Of a DNA stretch of 64,000 bases, positions 46,389 through 56,924 are shown in pieces. The stretch comes from Arachnopeziza araneosa (taxonomy: Eukaryota; Ascomycota; Leotiomycetes; Helotiales; Arachnopezizaceae). Made by a program: the position numbers and the translations under genes. The stretch spans positions 1 through 64,000 of the forward strand of contig QYAI01000084.1 of NCBI GenBank assembly GCA_003988855.1, read 5' to 3'. Under the pieces are notes generated by a model. It saw only the letters and a program-made list of their open reading frames with translations, was not told where the DNA came from and searched no databases. Position 1 is the first letter of the stretch; the number at the start of each line of letters is the position of its first letter.

Positions 46389-48259
46389 CTACACCTGTTT
46401 ACGGCCACACGATGATAGCCTATCCAAGACTTCAAGCCACAAAAGTTCTCCCCCAGGACCGCATGTACTGTCCAGCCACAAGAAGGTCTTCAGTATTTCA
46501 TCCACACTCGACCAATCGAGAAGATCCGATTTGTTCTTCTGCAACAGCATCGCCAACTGTGAGACAAACCATGGCCTTTCGGGTTTGTCCAAAGCCGCAA
46601 CGCCCCCGAGCATCAATATCCACAAGTACAGTTCGAAATCGACTGATCCACGATTTTCAATTTCTGCAGCTTCGAGCGAATCGCGAAGGCTCGTTACATG
46701 ATGTTGTAAAACGGAGGAGGAGTTTGGAGTTGGGAACACGACTGCCATCCCATATATCTGACCCGCGATGCGGCAGCACTCGTAAGTGAATGGACTATTG
46801 GTCTCTGATTGTGTAAGTTCCGTGTTGCTGGGAAGCGAGAGCATCATGTTCTGAATTGGGACCCGGACTCTTGCGATTGCTGTGAGTTTAAGTTTCTTGG
46901 GGCCTCTCTGGAGGTAACACTCCATTGCAAGAGTAAAAGCCCCGACAGTGTTGAAAACCTCGAGCATTTCTTTCGTAAGACTCGCATGTTCGACTTTTCT
47001 GAAGCCTCCTGCTTCGGTTTGCCTTGGGGCTCGAGGTGTGGAAATTGCCCAGCTCCTAAGGTCAGCAAGCCAGGGCTTTGTACGTTTCAAAAGTTTATGG
47101 GCTGGCTTTATCAAATTGTTTGTTGCGTAAACTACATCTGCACTGTTTATTGATTAGCTAATGTTTCACGGGCTAGTTTTTACGAAGAGCTTACAATGCG
47201 AGGGCGTCGGCTATGCCAGGCATGCTCAGATTCTCCAATCCACCTCTTGATGCAATAATATTGGGAAGCACTCTCATGTGTTCATGAACATACTCAATGT
47301 TTCCATAGACGTTGATCCATTGCGTATCCTTGAGTGGAGGATTGAATGGATTTCTCGCCGCCTCAGGTGTATACAATCTTTCGTGAGAAGCAAGAACAAT
47401 GACGGCTGTGATAACCTCATCTCCGTATGCATGTTTTGGGTCTGCAAGAACTTCGTTAAGTTTTTGGATAAGAAAGATTTTGTGAGGTAGGACGGTTGGT
47501 GAGTTAGGAAAGATAGTCGTCCAACGCAGGAAGTCGTGGTGAACCGCACCGGCAAACACAAGCGCGTGAAATAACAGAGGGCTTGTGAGGGCTTCGCGGA
47601 ACCAGGTTTTTGATATGGGACGGTTGAGAAATTGTGGAGCATCATCATCAACTACAAGTGTAGGTAATAGATAGTGGGCAGCTACAAACATGTGAGTTGG
47701 GAGGTCTAGATTCTTCAAGAACTAGCGACTTACTGTGGTCTAGGAATTCATGTACATATCGTTGTGAGCTGGAGGCACAGTAGGTTGAGAAAGGGTCGAC
47801 TCTTCCAGCTCCGAGGATTTCGACTGGGCTCAAATTGGGCATTCTTGATACCTCACCCTTCCCCAGTCTTGCCTGATTCTTTTGGACGTTACTTGCTTGC
47901 TTAGCATTATATTTCTTTCCGGGAATCTCGTGAGGTGCTTGATTCGGGTTTTGAGATTCATCCTTCTCAGTGCAATCCCTCTTTGTTGACGAAGATTTAC
48001 TAGAATTCTGTGGAGCTCGATGATTGTCTCCAATCTTTGATCTCAAGACCGCAAATTGTGGTTTAACTCCTATTTTATGGATTTCTCTGAACTTCCTTGC
48101 TCCTTCTATCCGAGCACGAGAGCGAATTTTTGTCTTAGTAGCTGGATCGTTAGGTGCATCATGGATCCAGACAAAGTTATTATCGATGCTCTCCTTCTCG
48201 TGGGAGGGAGTTTGCGTCTTGTTGTGTTTGGTAACCTTTTTACCTTCCTTCTGCTCCAT
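46389..48259 (-). CDS. Fungal-specific transcription-factor-domain protein without zinc cluster
   Basis: Exons 48259-47734, 47681-47195 and 47142-46389 on the minus strand join in phase to 588 aa. The C-terminal 400 residues resemble the all-helical domain found behind Zn2Cys6 clusters in fungal regulators (HYLLPTL, FREALTSPLLFHALVFAGAVH, ITAVIVLASHE, GGLENL). The N-terminus has no Cys6 cluster. Instead it carries a FVWIHDAPNDPATKTKIRSR segment and a basic RARIEGARKFREIHK stretch. A conserved basic opening of this sort is common in cluster-less members. It may act as a cofactor or as a noncanonical regulator. It ends 188 bp beyond the convergent HET gene's stop, so it is a close neighbour but not co-directional. 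Confidence 0.78.
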
Positions 48260-49758
48260 TCTTCTTGACCAGAAATTGGAAGTAGTCGAAATCGATGAAG
48301 CTCATTACGGGTAGCAATGGCATTTTAAGCAGCAACTTACTTAAAAAGGTTGAATGAATTAGGCAACGTAGGCAATTCCAACAGCCACGAAGATCCGCTG
48401 ACGGCGACTTCCCTATGCTTGATGATTACTCATCCCGCATTGCATCGATCTACGACGACAAATGAGCGAGGGGCTGTCATTTGTTCAAGAAAGCAAGAAA
48501 CCAATGAATGAAACTTACCTGTAAGCCACATTCTGTGCCATGGGGCGTCAACATTCAAAAAGCAAAAAAATAGCAGATCTAGGCAAATAAGCGAGGGGGT
48601 TTCTTCCATCCAGCAGCCATGGAACCAATGAATAAACTTAGCTGCAGGTCAAATCTTTAGCCACATGGATAGAACATGGGGAAACGGAATGATGGGAGAT
48701 CTAGGCGGGAAGAATGTATGGGGGAACCTCAGTATACCCAGGGAGATTTAACGCCAGTGACGGAAGTAGTAAAGTAGCAAAAGCAGGCTGAGTAATAGAT
48801 GTTTCATTTGCAATGGACTAAAACCTCGTATTCGTGAGCTTCTAGCTAGTATGTCTCTTGCTCCCTTCTCAATTGCTGCAAACTTCTTCTGCTAAAATTC
48901 ATACTCATAAATGGACGCAGGGCCGTTCTCGTCCACCAATCTCAGAATCCTGGCTGGCAGCATCTCTGATAAATTGGCGTTGACCGAAAGTCCGGTAAGT
49001 TGGACAAGTGATGACCGCTTTGCGAATAGCAGAACCAAGATAAATTTCCGCCAGGCCTTTCATCTTCCGTAAGAGCACAGCAATGATTTCTCATGGCGAA
49101 GAGACTTTCTGACGCCCTTTGTACTGAACCTGATCATCCACCAAAATTGACTTAAAGTAAAACTCCGAGAATTCCTATAACATCATCACGGCAGGTCAGA
49201 TCTGTATCGGTGATCTCAAGCTCCAAGAGAGGGGAATATCCATGCAAGAGCACAAACTACTCCTTCGATGGTTCACGTGATGAGCCACGTTAGGCTCTCA
49301 GCCTTGAGTACAGCGCTCAAATTTGCATGACGATCCCAGCATGAAATGACTGAGATTCAGTGCCGATTCTCACATTGAATCTTCAAATTGAATAGTTTTG
49401 TAAATGGGATGCCTGATTACAAGTGGACTTGAAGCCAGCAGTCTTTCAGGGGTTCATGTCCTTGACTCGGAAACGAGAGAGCCGCTAAAGTTATAGAAAA
49501 CTTTTCAGAACGAATTTCATTGATTTCTATTCTGCTTGTTTTTGATATGTAGGCCATTGATATTTTACTACTTGCTACGAGTGTTTGTTTGAGAGTCCTA
49601 CAAACCTACATCTTGCCACTTAGTTTGAGATTAGATTGATTGCATCTTGCAGTTACTATCTACTCTATATTATAATTACAATACTATCCCTAAATTATTC
49701 AGTATCCGCGTTTAAACCCCTTTAGAATTAATCCTTAGATAACCTAACAAGCTTACTA
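48260..49758. other. 1.5-kb intergenic region
   Basis: No coding frame with recognisable features. Two short similar stretches near 48500-48540 and 48620-48660 (CAATGAATGAAACTTACCTG / CAATGAATAAACTTAGCTG) hint at a small old duplication. Otherwise nothing. Confidence 0.5.
48500..48665. repeat. Weak diverged direct repeat
   Basis: CCAATGAATGAAACTTACCTG near 48500 and CCAATGAATAAACTTAGCTG near 48625 are similar, each followed at a distance by agatctaggc-type sequence. Probably an eroded local duplication about 120 bp apart. Confidence 0.4.
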
Positions 49759-52700
49759 TCATCCTAATTCAGCTATCGATCCCCACAACCCGGTAAGACC
49801 AGGCAACACAACAACAGGAACCTCTTTGGGAACAATAACCTCTTGTCCTGGAAGGCTCATTGGCGCTGAAAAGCCCAATACACCAGCAGCCACACGGTTA
49901 CATAATCCACACCTCACCGTGTTCCCACCAACAATCATACGGGAATAAACACAACTTGAGCAAAAAGCATGATTACAGGGTCGAATCACACAGTCACATA
50001 GATTCCTCCGACAGGATGAGCAAGCCACTCGCTGCGACGCAGCAACCGATACTCCGTCATCTACCCCAAGTGACGAATCCATCTGTGAGACAGATTTGAT
50101 GACTTGAAAATTATTCCCGCCAGATATCTGAGCAGCTTGTCCGCTCTTGTAGCTGCTGAAGAAAGGGATACCGGCAGAAAGGTAGTTTTCTAGCGTGATT
50201 GGAGTAGGCGGTGCAACCATACCAGTGATGGCCTCGTAAGCGACCGAGTTGAGAACTTGAATGCTGATCATACTGGTGGCGGCTTTGTTCCAATGAGACA
50301 TACGATAGATATCATTGTCTGGGAGGATTTGTTGCCGAAGCTTGCCGCCAGCAGCGATGCCCATTGTCCAGGCATCTTCTTTTGGCGCGGGTGCCGTTTG
50401 AGCTTGGGATTGTGGAAGAGGCGCTGATGGTGATTGGGAAGGCGGTGGAGAATTAGCATAAGAGTCAGTAGAATATGAAGGATATGGTCTGCTGACCACT
50501 CCTTGACTATTTCGGGCTGGCGCCGAGTAATATCCCGAAGAAGATGCAGAATTTGGTGTGTTATTCACCACTCCTTGATTATACTGGGCTGGTGAATAGG
50601 AAGGAGATGGCGAGTTATATGACGCCCCAGCTCCTTGATAGGATTGGGTTGGTGGAGAAGCATATGGACTAGGTGAATATGAAGGGGATGGCGAGTGATT
50701 TGCTGCCCCAACCTCTTGATAGGATTGAGTTGGGGGAGAAGCATATGGACTAGGCGAATATGCGGAATTTGGTGTACTGTAGGCACTGCTCTGCGCTTCG
50801 TGGCGCGTTATCGGAGATTGAGAATATCTTGATTGTTGCGTGCTATCCTGTGTAAATGCCGAAAATTGAGCTACCGGTGAGTATGTTGATGATGACTCCT
50901 TTGTAGGATAGGCTGACAATTCTTGGTACTGTTGATGATAGGATTGCGCCTGCGGGCTAGCCTGCATTGACTGAGGAGAAAACTCCGAAGATGTGTGTTT
51001 GAACATAGAAGAGATTCTGTGCTTTTTGAGACGACTTGGCTCAGTGTTAGTAGGCTTTGTCACTATATGGCTCTTGCTATCCGGTTTCGTTGCTGTGAAT
51101 TCAGGTAACTCGGATTCTCCAGATGGAAGCCCCTCATGAGTGATAATACCAGCACCAATTAAAGTTGAATCAATTGAGAGAGGCGGCAACCACGGTGTTT
51201 TAAGTGCAAGGCTGAGACGAAAATTGGATATATTTTTATCAGAGACTTTCGTGGCCTCTGTGACTTCCTTGAGTTTCGCAAATGGAGAAAACTCCTTGGT
51301 GATTATCGACTGCTTTGAAAAGCGTGATGGGACCGTGACCTTTAATCTGGTGGGATATATTGCGGTGACAGTGTACGTGTTGTTGACAATTAATCCCCCA
51401 GTGAGATCACGAAGAACCGAGTAGCTTTTTTCCTCTGGCTGCCCTCCCATAACCACTTTTCCGTTGCCATCTTTGACGAGGATAATTTCCGACCAAGGAG
51501 CAATTCCATAGTCCGCTACACTCTTACTTGAAGGCTCCAAGGTGGTGTAATCCCCAGGGCGAAGATTGACCTTTAGTCTTGCTGCTGTGGGATTTATCTC
51601 AATTTGAATTCCTCCCACGTCTTCTTTGCCAGTCATCTGTTTCTCAATAGAATATCCACTGCCGATTGGCATTGCAATAAACTGCCTGACGGTGTCACCA
51701 CCGATTGCAATTCCATCGAGATGTTCTTGAGGTGGTACGACAATGTAATCTTGTTTGCGTTTTGACGCTGGTTCGGGAAGGTCCCACTTTCGCCCAGAAA
51801 CAACATTGATTCCACCAGCAAAGACTCGAATAGCGTACTCAATAGGAGGAGTTATGGGAGACGCCTTGAATGATAGCCACATTGCCTCGCGCTGGTACAT
51901 AGTGAAGAACACTCCTGATTTCTTTGCCATGTCTAACAAGCTAGAATTCTTAGATTTCCTTAGCTTGTCACTATATGCCGCCACGTTTTGGAGAGGGAAC
52001 CGGCCAAACGAAGCTGGTAAAGGATGAGTTTTCTGGTCTTCAGGAACTCGCAAGGTCCTATGAAAGCCGATCCGGAGATCATTGTTGATCACAAGCTGTG
52101 AATCGATACAGCGAACCTGAATTTGAAGGCGGGAGCAATATTGGGCGAGACTCTCCTTTCTGTTGATTCGGAGGCCCTCCCTGGGATCATAACACGATGG
52201 ACCATTCGTAACAAGTACAGACCATTGCGGGTCATTCTTAGAAGGATCTATGGGTGCTGCTATGGGTAATGACTTTGGTTGAGAATTGTGCTGCGTTCTT
52301 GAAACGAACCCAAATCCAGCCGATGGCTTGTACCCTTCAGGTCATGATTATTTAGTATTCGGGAGAGTAAGAAAACCTACCCTTCTTGATCAGGGCCTCG
52401 TTGACATGGTGCAGAGTGCAAAACTGTGATACTTGAACGACTTCTTGGAAACGAGCGATGGCATCCGCTTTTTTGAGCCCTCCTATAGCCAAGGTCACGA
52501 CAGGATCGGGTACAATGGGCTCATCGTAGCGAGCTGTGTTGTTGAAAGACTTATCAGGGCGGTTCTCATTATTCACGGGAGGAGGAGGGGCAGGATTTGG
52601 GACAGGACGCAGAGCTGGCGCCGGGGAGACGGTAACCACTTCGCCTGGCAATTCGAAGACTTGGTGAGTGCTGTATAGATTTTGGAAGGTCTCCGCCGGC

Positions 52701-52801
52701 ATCTCGTGAACCTCAGTGGTTTCGGGTCCGGGAGCTGGGGTCAGAGTGGACATCCAACTCCCAAACCCCGAGAAGGTCGTTATATCCTGGTTGTTGCTCA
52801 T
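49759..52801 (-). CDS. Large RING-finger protein with Ser/Pro/Tyr-rich repeats
   Basis: Two exons on the minus strand, 52801-52381 and 52334-49759, joined across a 46-bp intron to 998 aa. The N-terminal 600 residues look folded but match nothing I know. A Ser/Pro/Tyr/Gln-rich segment (about residues 620-830) contains near-identical units such as SPSPYASPPTQSYQ repeated in tandem. At the C-terminus a cysteine-rich RING-like module reads CSSCRRNLCDCVIRPCNHAFCSSC...CGLC, so a ubiquitin-ligase role is plausible but the ligand spacing is unusual. The presence of a low-complexity, prion-like linker next to a RING finger is the notable feature. Function unknown. Confidence 0.75.
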
Positions 52802-53372
52802 TGCGATTGCAGGTCTTCGAGTCTACATCAAAAGAACAGAATGTTGAGAAGAGAAAGTCAACCTTTCAGCTGAGGGGCTGGACGCTGTCACGTGAAACGC
52901 CACATCTCGGCGCCAAGGGAAACGGCAACAAGACAGAGTCTTGCTCAAGGACTGTTTGTGCTCTCTACGTAGAAGCTCAAGTCGAGGTTCGCCAGAGGTT
53001 GATAAGGCTGGAGAGGCCAGCGGCTGGAATTCCAAGTCAGCCTCGTCCTCTCCCTTGGTCGGCATCATGACGTCAATGGCGTCGGTGGAAGTATCCGTCC
53101 TGTTTACTGATCTTTGGTGGAATGGGGAAGAGGGGCTGGCAAATAACACTCAAAGGTGGACAGAGGTTACTCCGTAGACGACGTGAAGCTTTTCCCGTCG
53201 GGCGATCGGTCTGTATCTCGCTTCCCTTTGTTTTCTTTCTTCGTCCTTCATTGCGGAAGAGGTGCGGCCGCTTCAGAGATCGGGAACGGAATGGTGCAAC
53301 ATCGACATATACCTCAACCAGTACTCAATTCTTAAAGTAAGCCTCTCTCAATCAAATCAAAGTACTCTCAAC
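52802..53372. other. Intergenic region, divergent promoters
   Basis: Between the divergent RING gene and the DUF1772-like pseudogene. Frames here lack domains. It contains TGACGTCA at about 53068, a perfect CRE-type palindrome, which could bind a bZIP factor. Confidence 0.5.
53067..53074. promoter_or_regulatory. TGACGTCA bZIP/CRE-type palindrome
   Basis: Perfect 8-bp TGACGTCA in the divergent promoter, about 266 bp upstream of the RING gene start (52801) and 299 bp before the pseudogene start (53373). CREB/ATF-type bZIP factors recognise this site in fungi. Use here is inference. Confidence 0.4.
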
Positions 53373-53947
53373 ATGTCTGCCATTTTCAATCAAATCCCCC
53401 AAGCTGCCTATCCTCTCGGCTTGGGTCTTCTAGCAACCTCCTCTCTTCTCTTTGGCAACCTAGGCTTGACTCTCGCAGGCCCACTGCCCATTGTCAAGGG
53501 TGAACTTGGAACTGTAGCACTGAGCGGGAAGGCGAAAGTAGGCGTCTGAGATGCTTTTTCCGATGCAGCAGCAGTAAGCTCCACCATCACTACCAACCTC
53601 GCACCAGCAGCTAACCTTCTCAATATTATGTCATCCGTGGCACACTTCTAACTTCTGCTCTTCACCTGCTCGCCATTCCTCTCATCTCCACTCAAGATCT
53701 CAAGATCCTCTCTGTAGCCTCCGCTGTCGTCTCTCTCACTATCTTCCCTTACACTGGGCTGTTTATCCTCCCTACCATCAACTCTCTCAAGGCGCTCGAT
53801 AAGAAGGCTGAGCTGACGGCTGCGGAGGATAAGGAGGTGGATAGCTTGATCAGGAAGTGGGATGGGCTACACAGAGTGCGCTACGGCGCGTACGCTCCTG
53901 CCTGGGCTCTGGGATTAGCGACGTTCGTAGGGGTGTTGGCTTTGTAG
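53373..53947 (+). pseudogene. DUF1772-like membrane protein, inactivated by a stop and a lost splice site
   Basis: Reads as a two-exon gene for a four-helix membrane protein of the DUF1772 (anthrone oxygenase-like) type. Exon 1 is 53373-53573 and exon 2 is 53624-53947, with a 50-bp intron from GTAAGC at 53574. Two lesions are seen. Codon 59 is TGA (53547-53549) just after GKAKVGV, where relatives have Trp. The intron ends CTCAA at 53623 where CAG would be needed. The only nearby alternative AG leads straight into TAA. Exon 2 is otherwise open for 107 codons and well preserved (DLKILSVASAVVSL, FPYTGLFILPTINSLKALDKK, WALGLATFVGVL). Decay therefore looks recent. Only a truncated 58-residue product is possible from the first ATG. 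Confidence 0.75.
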
Positions 53948-54879
53948 GGAGCTTTGTGGCTGGTCTGGATGAAACGAATGTGTCACGAATCTAACGAAAA
54001 TGACTTGGGTATTGCATTCCGCTTCTTCATCAAAGTTTAATTGGCTTTCTCGCCTTGTTTTCCAGCAGTTTTGGGTCTTGTGGCCGTGATACCTCCTCGG
54101 CTTATTTATCGAAGCAAGTCCTTAAAAATATCATTTTAGAGATCAGGCGTTAGGAATCAGGCATTAGAATCATTAATTAATATTCAATAGACTTTCAACC
54201 TTTCTTTCCAGAAAGAAGAACTCGCATCTTGGTTTGTGAGGAGAAGCCTAACTTGGTAGTTCCAACTCGCAAGTATTTCCGTTCTCCAATACTTGACCAG
54301 CGAGGCTTCGGAGGCAGAACGATGGTTCTTTCCTTTCTACGTTTCGGATCGGTCTTGATATGGCAAGTTTGTTTGACAAGAATATGGCAAGCTTGTTTGA
54401 CAAGAAATAAACCGTTTGACCTTCACCTCGAATTCGTTCCATTGCATAGCAACATAGTATGTCACCTTCTGCGCTTACTCTAAATCTCTCCTTCTCGTTT
54501 TACATCTTAGATTGAAGACCTGATGGATTCTTAAGTACAAAACATCTGGTTCCTCGAACTTTTTCGCACGATTTGATGTCGAATCTGTATCATGAGATTT
54601 TGTGATGCTACTTTTAGATTAATTGTCTGGCAGGATAAATCAAAGGTGCAGAAGAGATGGGAGACTTGTTTCTTTTTACCATTTTGATGATCTTCAAATC
54701 TGCAAGAGGAGAGAGATTCATTTCTGCAGGTAATTCACAGCAAAAGTGTAAAAGAGTTATCTCAAATGGCTGTGTGACTTGCGTGTTCATTAAAGGAACC
54801 TGGTTACCCTGCTATCCCAGTTTTGATCCATGTGGATCTACCAGTATTGCCCTTGCCACGTGCCTCATTACGCTTGCAC
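53948..54879. other. Intergenic region
   Basis: No supported gene. A tandem GATATGGCAAG(TT/CTT)GTTTGACAAGAA-like duplication lies at about 54356-54407 (ATGGCAAGTTTGTTTGACAAGA then ATGGCAAGCTTGTTTGACAAGA). Otherwise nothing. Confidence 0.55.
54359..54407. repeat. Short tandem duplication
   Basis: The 22-bp unit beginning ATGGCAAG and ending GACAAGA occurs twice in a row with one base difference, about 25 bp apart. Noncoding by context. Confidence 0.7.
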
Positions 54880-55816
54880 TCATTGTCCATAATTGACCTT
54901 CTCCTTCTTCGGAAGTCTCAGAATCCTATCAACAATCTCACTACCAGTAGTAGCCCAAGTTCCCTTCCCACCCCGTTTGACCTTGAAACGGCCTACTTTG
55001 AACATAATCTTGTGCGCCTTACACCAAAACGCCAGAGATGAATGTTCATTGATACCGGGAAATGAGTGTGCGATATCGAGGTGATCGAAGCCCTCGAACT
55101 TGACACCGTCTTGGCCAATAACAGGGCAAAAGAAGAATGTGCAGACTTCGACATGGTTCAATGGTCGCACGTTGACCTTGAAGATGGTCTCGATCTCGCT
55201 GAGCTCACTATCCGTCTTGGCTTTACCGCACATTCTGAATTGACCTAGACTGATGGATTCCATGAATTGCTTTATTTCGGCTGCGATGCCGGGGTGGGTC
55301 ATATGAATGACGGATGAACCTTGTTGATCGAAACGGAAGGAGCCACAGCACATTGGACCGTAGGTGCTGTTGAAATAGACACAGTATTTGTCACCTGGCT
55401 GGAGATGTGTTGGCCGTGCCAGATCCACTAGGTAATTGAGTATATGGTAAGGAACTCACTTTTCCAATCCAGCATACTTCTCCTTTATTGTTGTCTTCTA
55501 CCTTGAATGGCATACCGCGAGCGTCCTCCATCACCTCGTCCATGGAAAGGTTCTAAAGGGAGGTTAGTAAGGGCAATTCTCGGAGCGATCCAATTGATAC
55601 TATCTCAATTCAAGGATCGATGAAGCATACCGTCATTTTCTCAGTGATATCTTCTTTGCTCAGAGGTTTCTGAAGAATGCAGGAAGTTAGCTGGACAGTG
55701 GGTAGATATTGATGTCGCTAAAATTACACGAGCACGTGCCATTGTTTGTTGACATTGGACATTGGAATCTGACTTACAGATGAAGGAACGGCAGGACCGC
55801 TCTGTTTCTCCATCAT
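54880..55816 (-). CDS. Conserved-looking small protein of unknown function, four exons
   Basis: Exons 55816-55778, 55669-55631, 55552-55460 and 55398-54880 on the minus strand join in phase to 229 aa. Three short 5' exons of 13, 13 and 31 codons precede the main exon. The last acceptor was placed at 55399 because closer AG sites break frame. No signal peptide or membrane helix is present. The protein has eight cysteines in the main exon and a basic KVGRFKVKRGGKGTW stretch near its end. I recognise no family. The multi-exon structure, in-phase junctions and lack of stops support a real gene. Role unknown. Confidence 0.65.
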
Positions 55817-56924
55817 CAATGGATTTTTGTTGTTTTGAATGGGGAATGTGGCAATTCAAAGTCGAATAGGGACTTGACTTTTTCCCTGCACCGAATTCGC
55901 TGCCTCCACTTATTGCCCGAAGGAGGAGGACGGCACCAGTGAGCGAGCGAATAGGAAAGTCCATTCTTGTCCCACTCTCTCGCATCATAATTTGTGAAAT
56001 GAACTTATCTTTCTTGTTTTAAATTATGAATTGCTTTATGCCTACCTCAACAATGAGAAGTTTTCAAGAAGTTCTTTGAGCTCTATTATTAGTTTTACTT
56101 TCTATTCAGATGAAAGAGAAGAAAGGAAGTGCATTCTTTGCAAAGAAATCATGTATCCGAATTTAAGTTTTGGATACAACACAGCTGCCTGGATAATGAC
56201 GAATCTTGGGTAAGTTGACTCAGCTACAATGAGAGGTGTTTGAGCAATCTTTGTCCTAATCATATTTCATTTAGCAGGCGATAAGTCGCCCGTGCCAGTT
56301 GGGCCTCAAGGTGTTTAGTAATGACTGTTTACGGTTGTTGGAATACCAGAACAAAAAAAGTAAGCAAACAAATACGACTAAATTAAGTTGATATTTGATA
56401 GTTGTCAGTCTTATCGAGAGCGCGAGCACGTGCCTCAAAGACTCGTGAAGGAGAGTAATTGGGGGATGTGAATGGGAATTCTGTACTGAATCAATTTCAT
56501 CGGTGAGAGTTTAAAAAGAAAGCCTAAATTTTGCTGTGCCTTTGGTTGCTCGTGAGCATAGGCGTATTAATTTGCTTCAACGCTCTAACTTACTTCCACC
56601 TCACTTCTGCTCACCAACAGCTTAGGCCCAACATACGGAAACAAAATACCTGTGGCAACCTATTCATATTGGTTTGGCGCTTGTTTTTGTATGGGGGTAA
56701 AGGGGAGAAGCAAGAAGTTCAGAGATGAGTAGAATTGCCTACTATTTTCATAGCCCAGCTCAAGATTTCGCTAATTTCTATTAATTCTACAAGTTTCATC
56801 TATTCTACACTCTCATTAGAATACATAAATCGTTAATCATTCAATTCATAGCCAGAATGGCATAATCACGCTATGTATTATTTCCAAGTCGTCTCCACAT
56901 CCAACTCGTCAACCACACCACCCA
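55817..56924. other. Intergenic region
   Basis: Between the unknown four-exon gene and the 3' end of listerin. Frames are short and without features. AT-rich toward 56760-56860. Nothing else seen. Confidence 0.6.
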
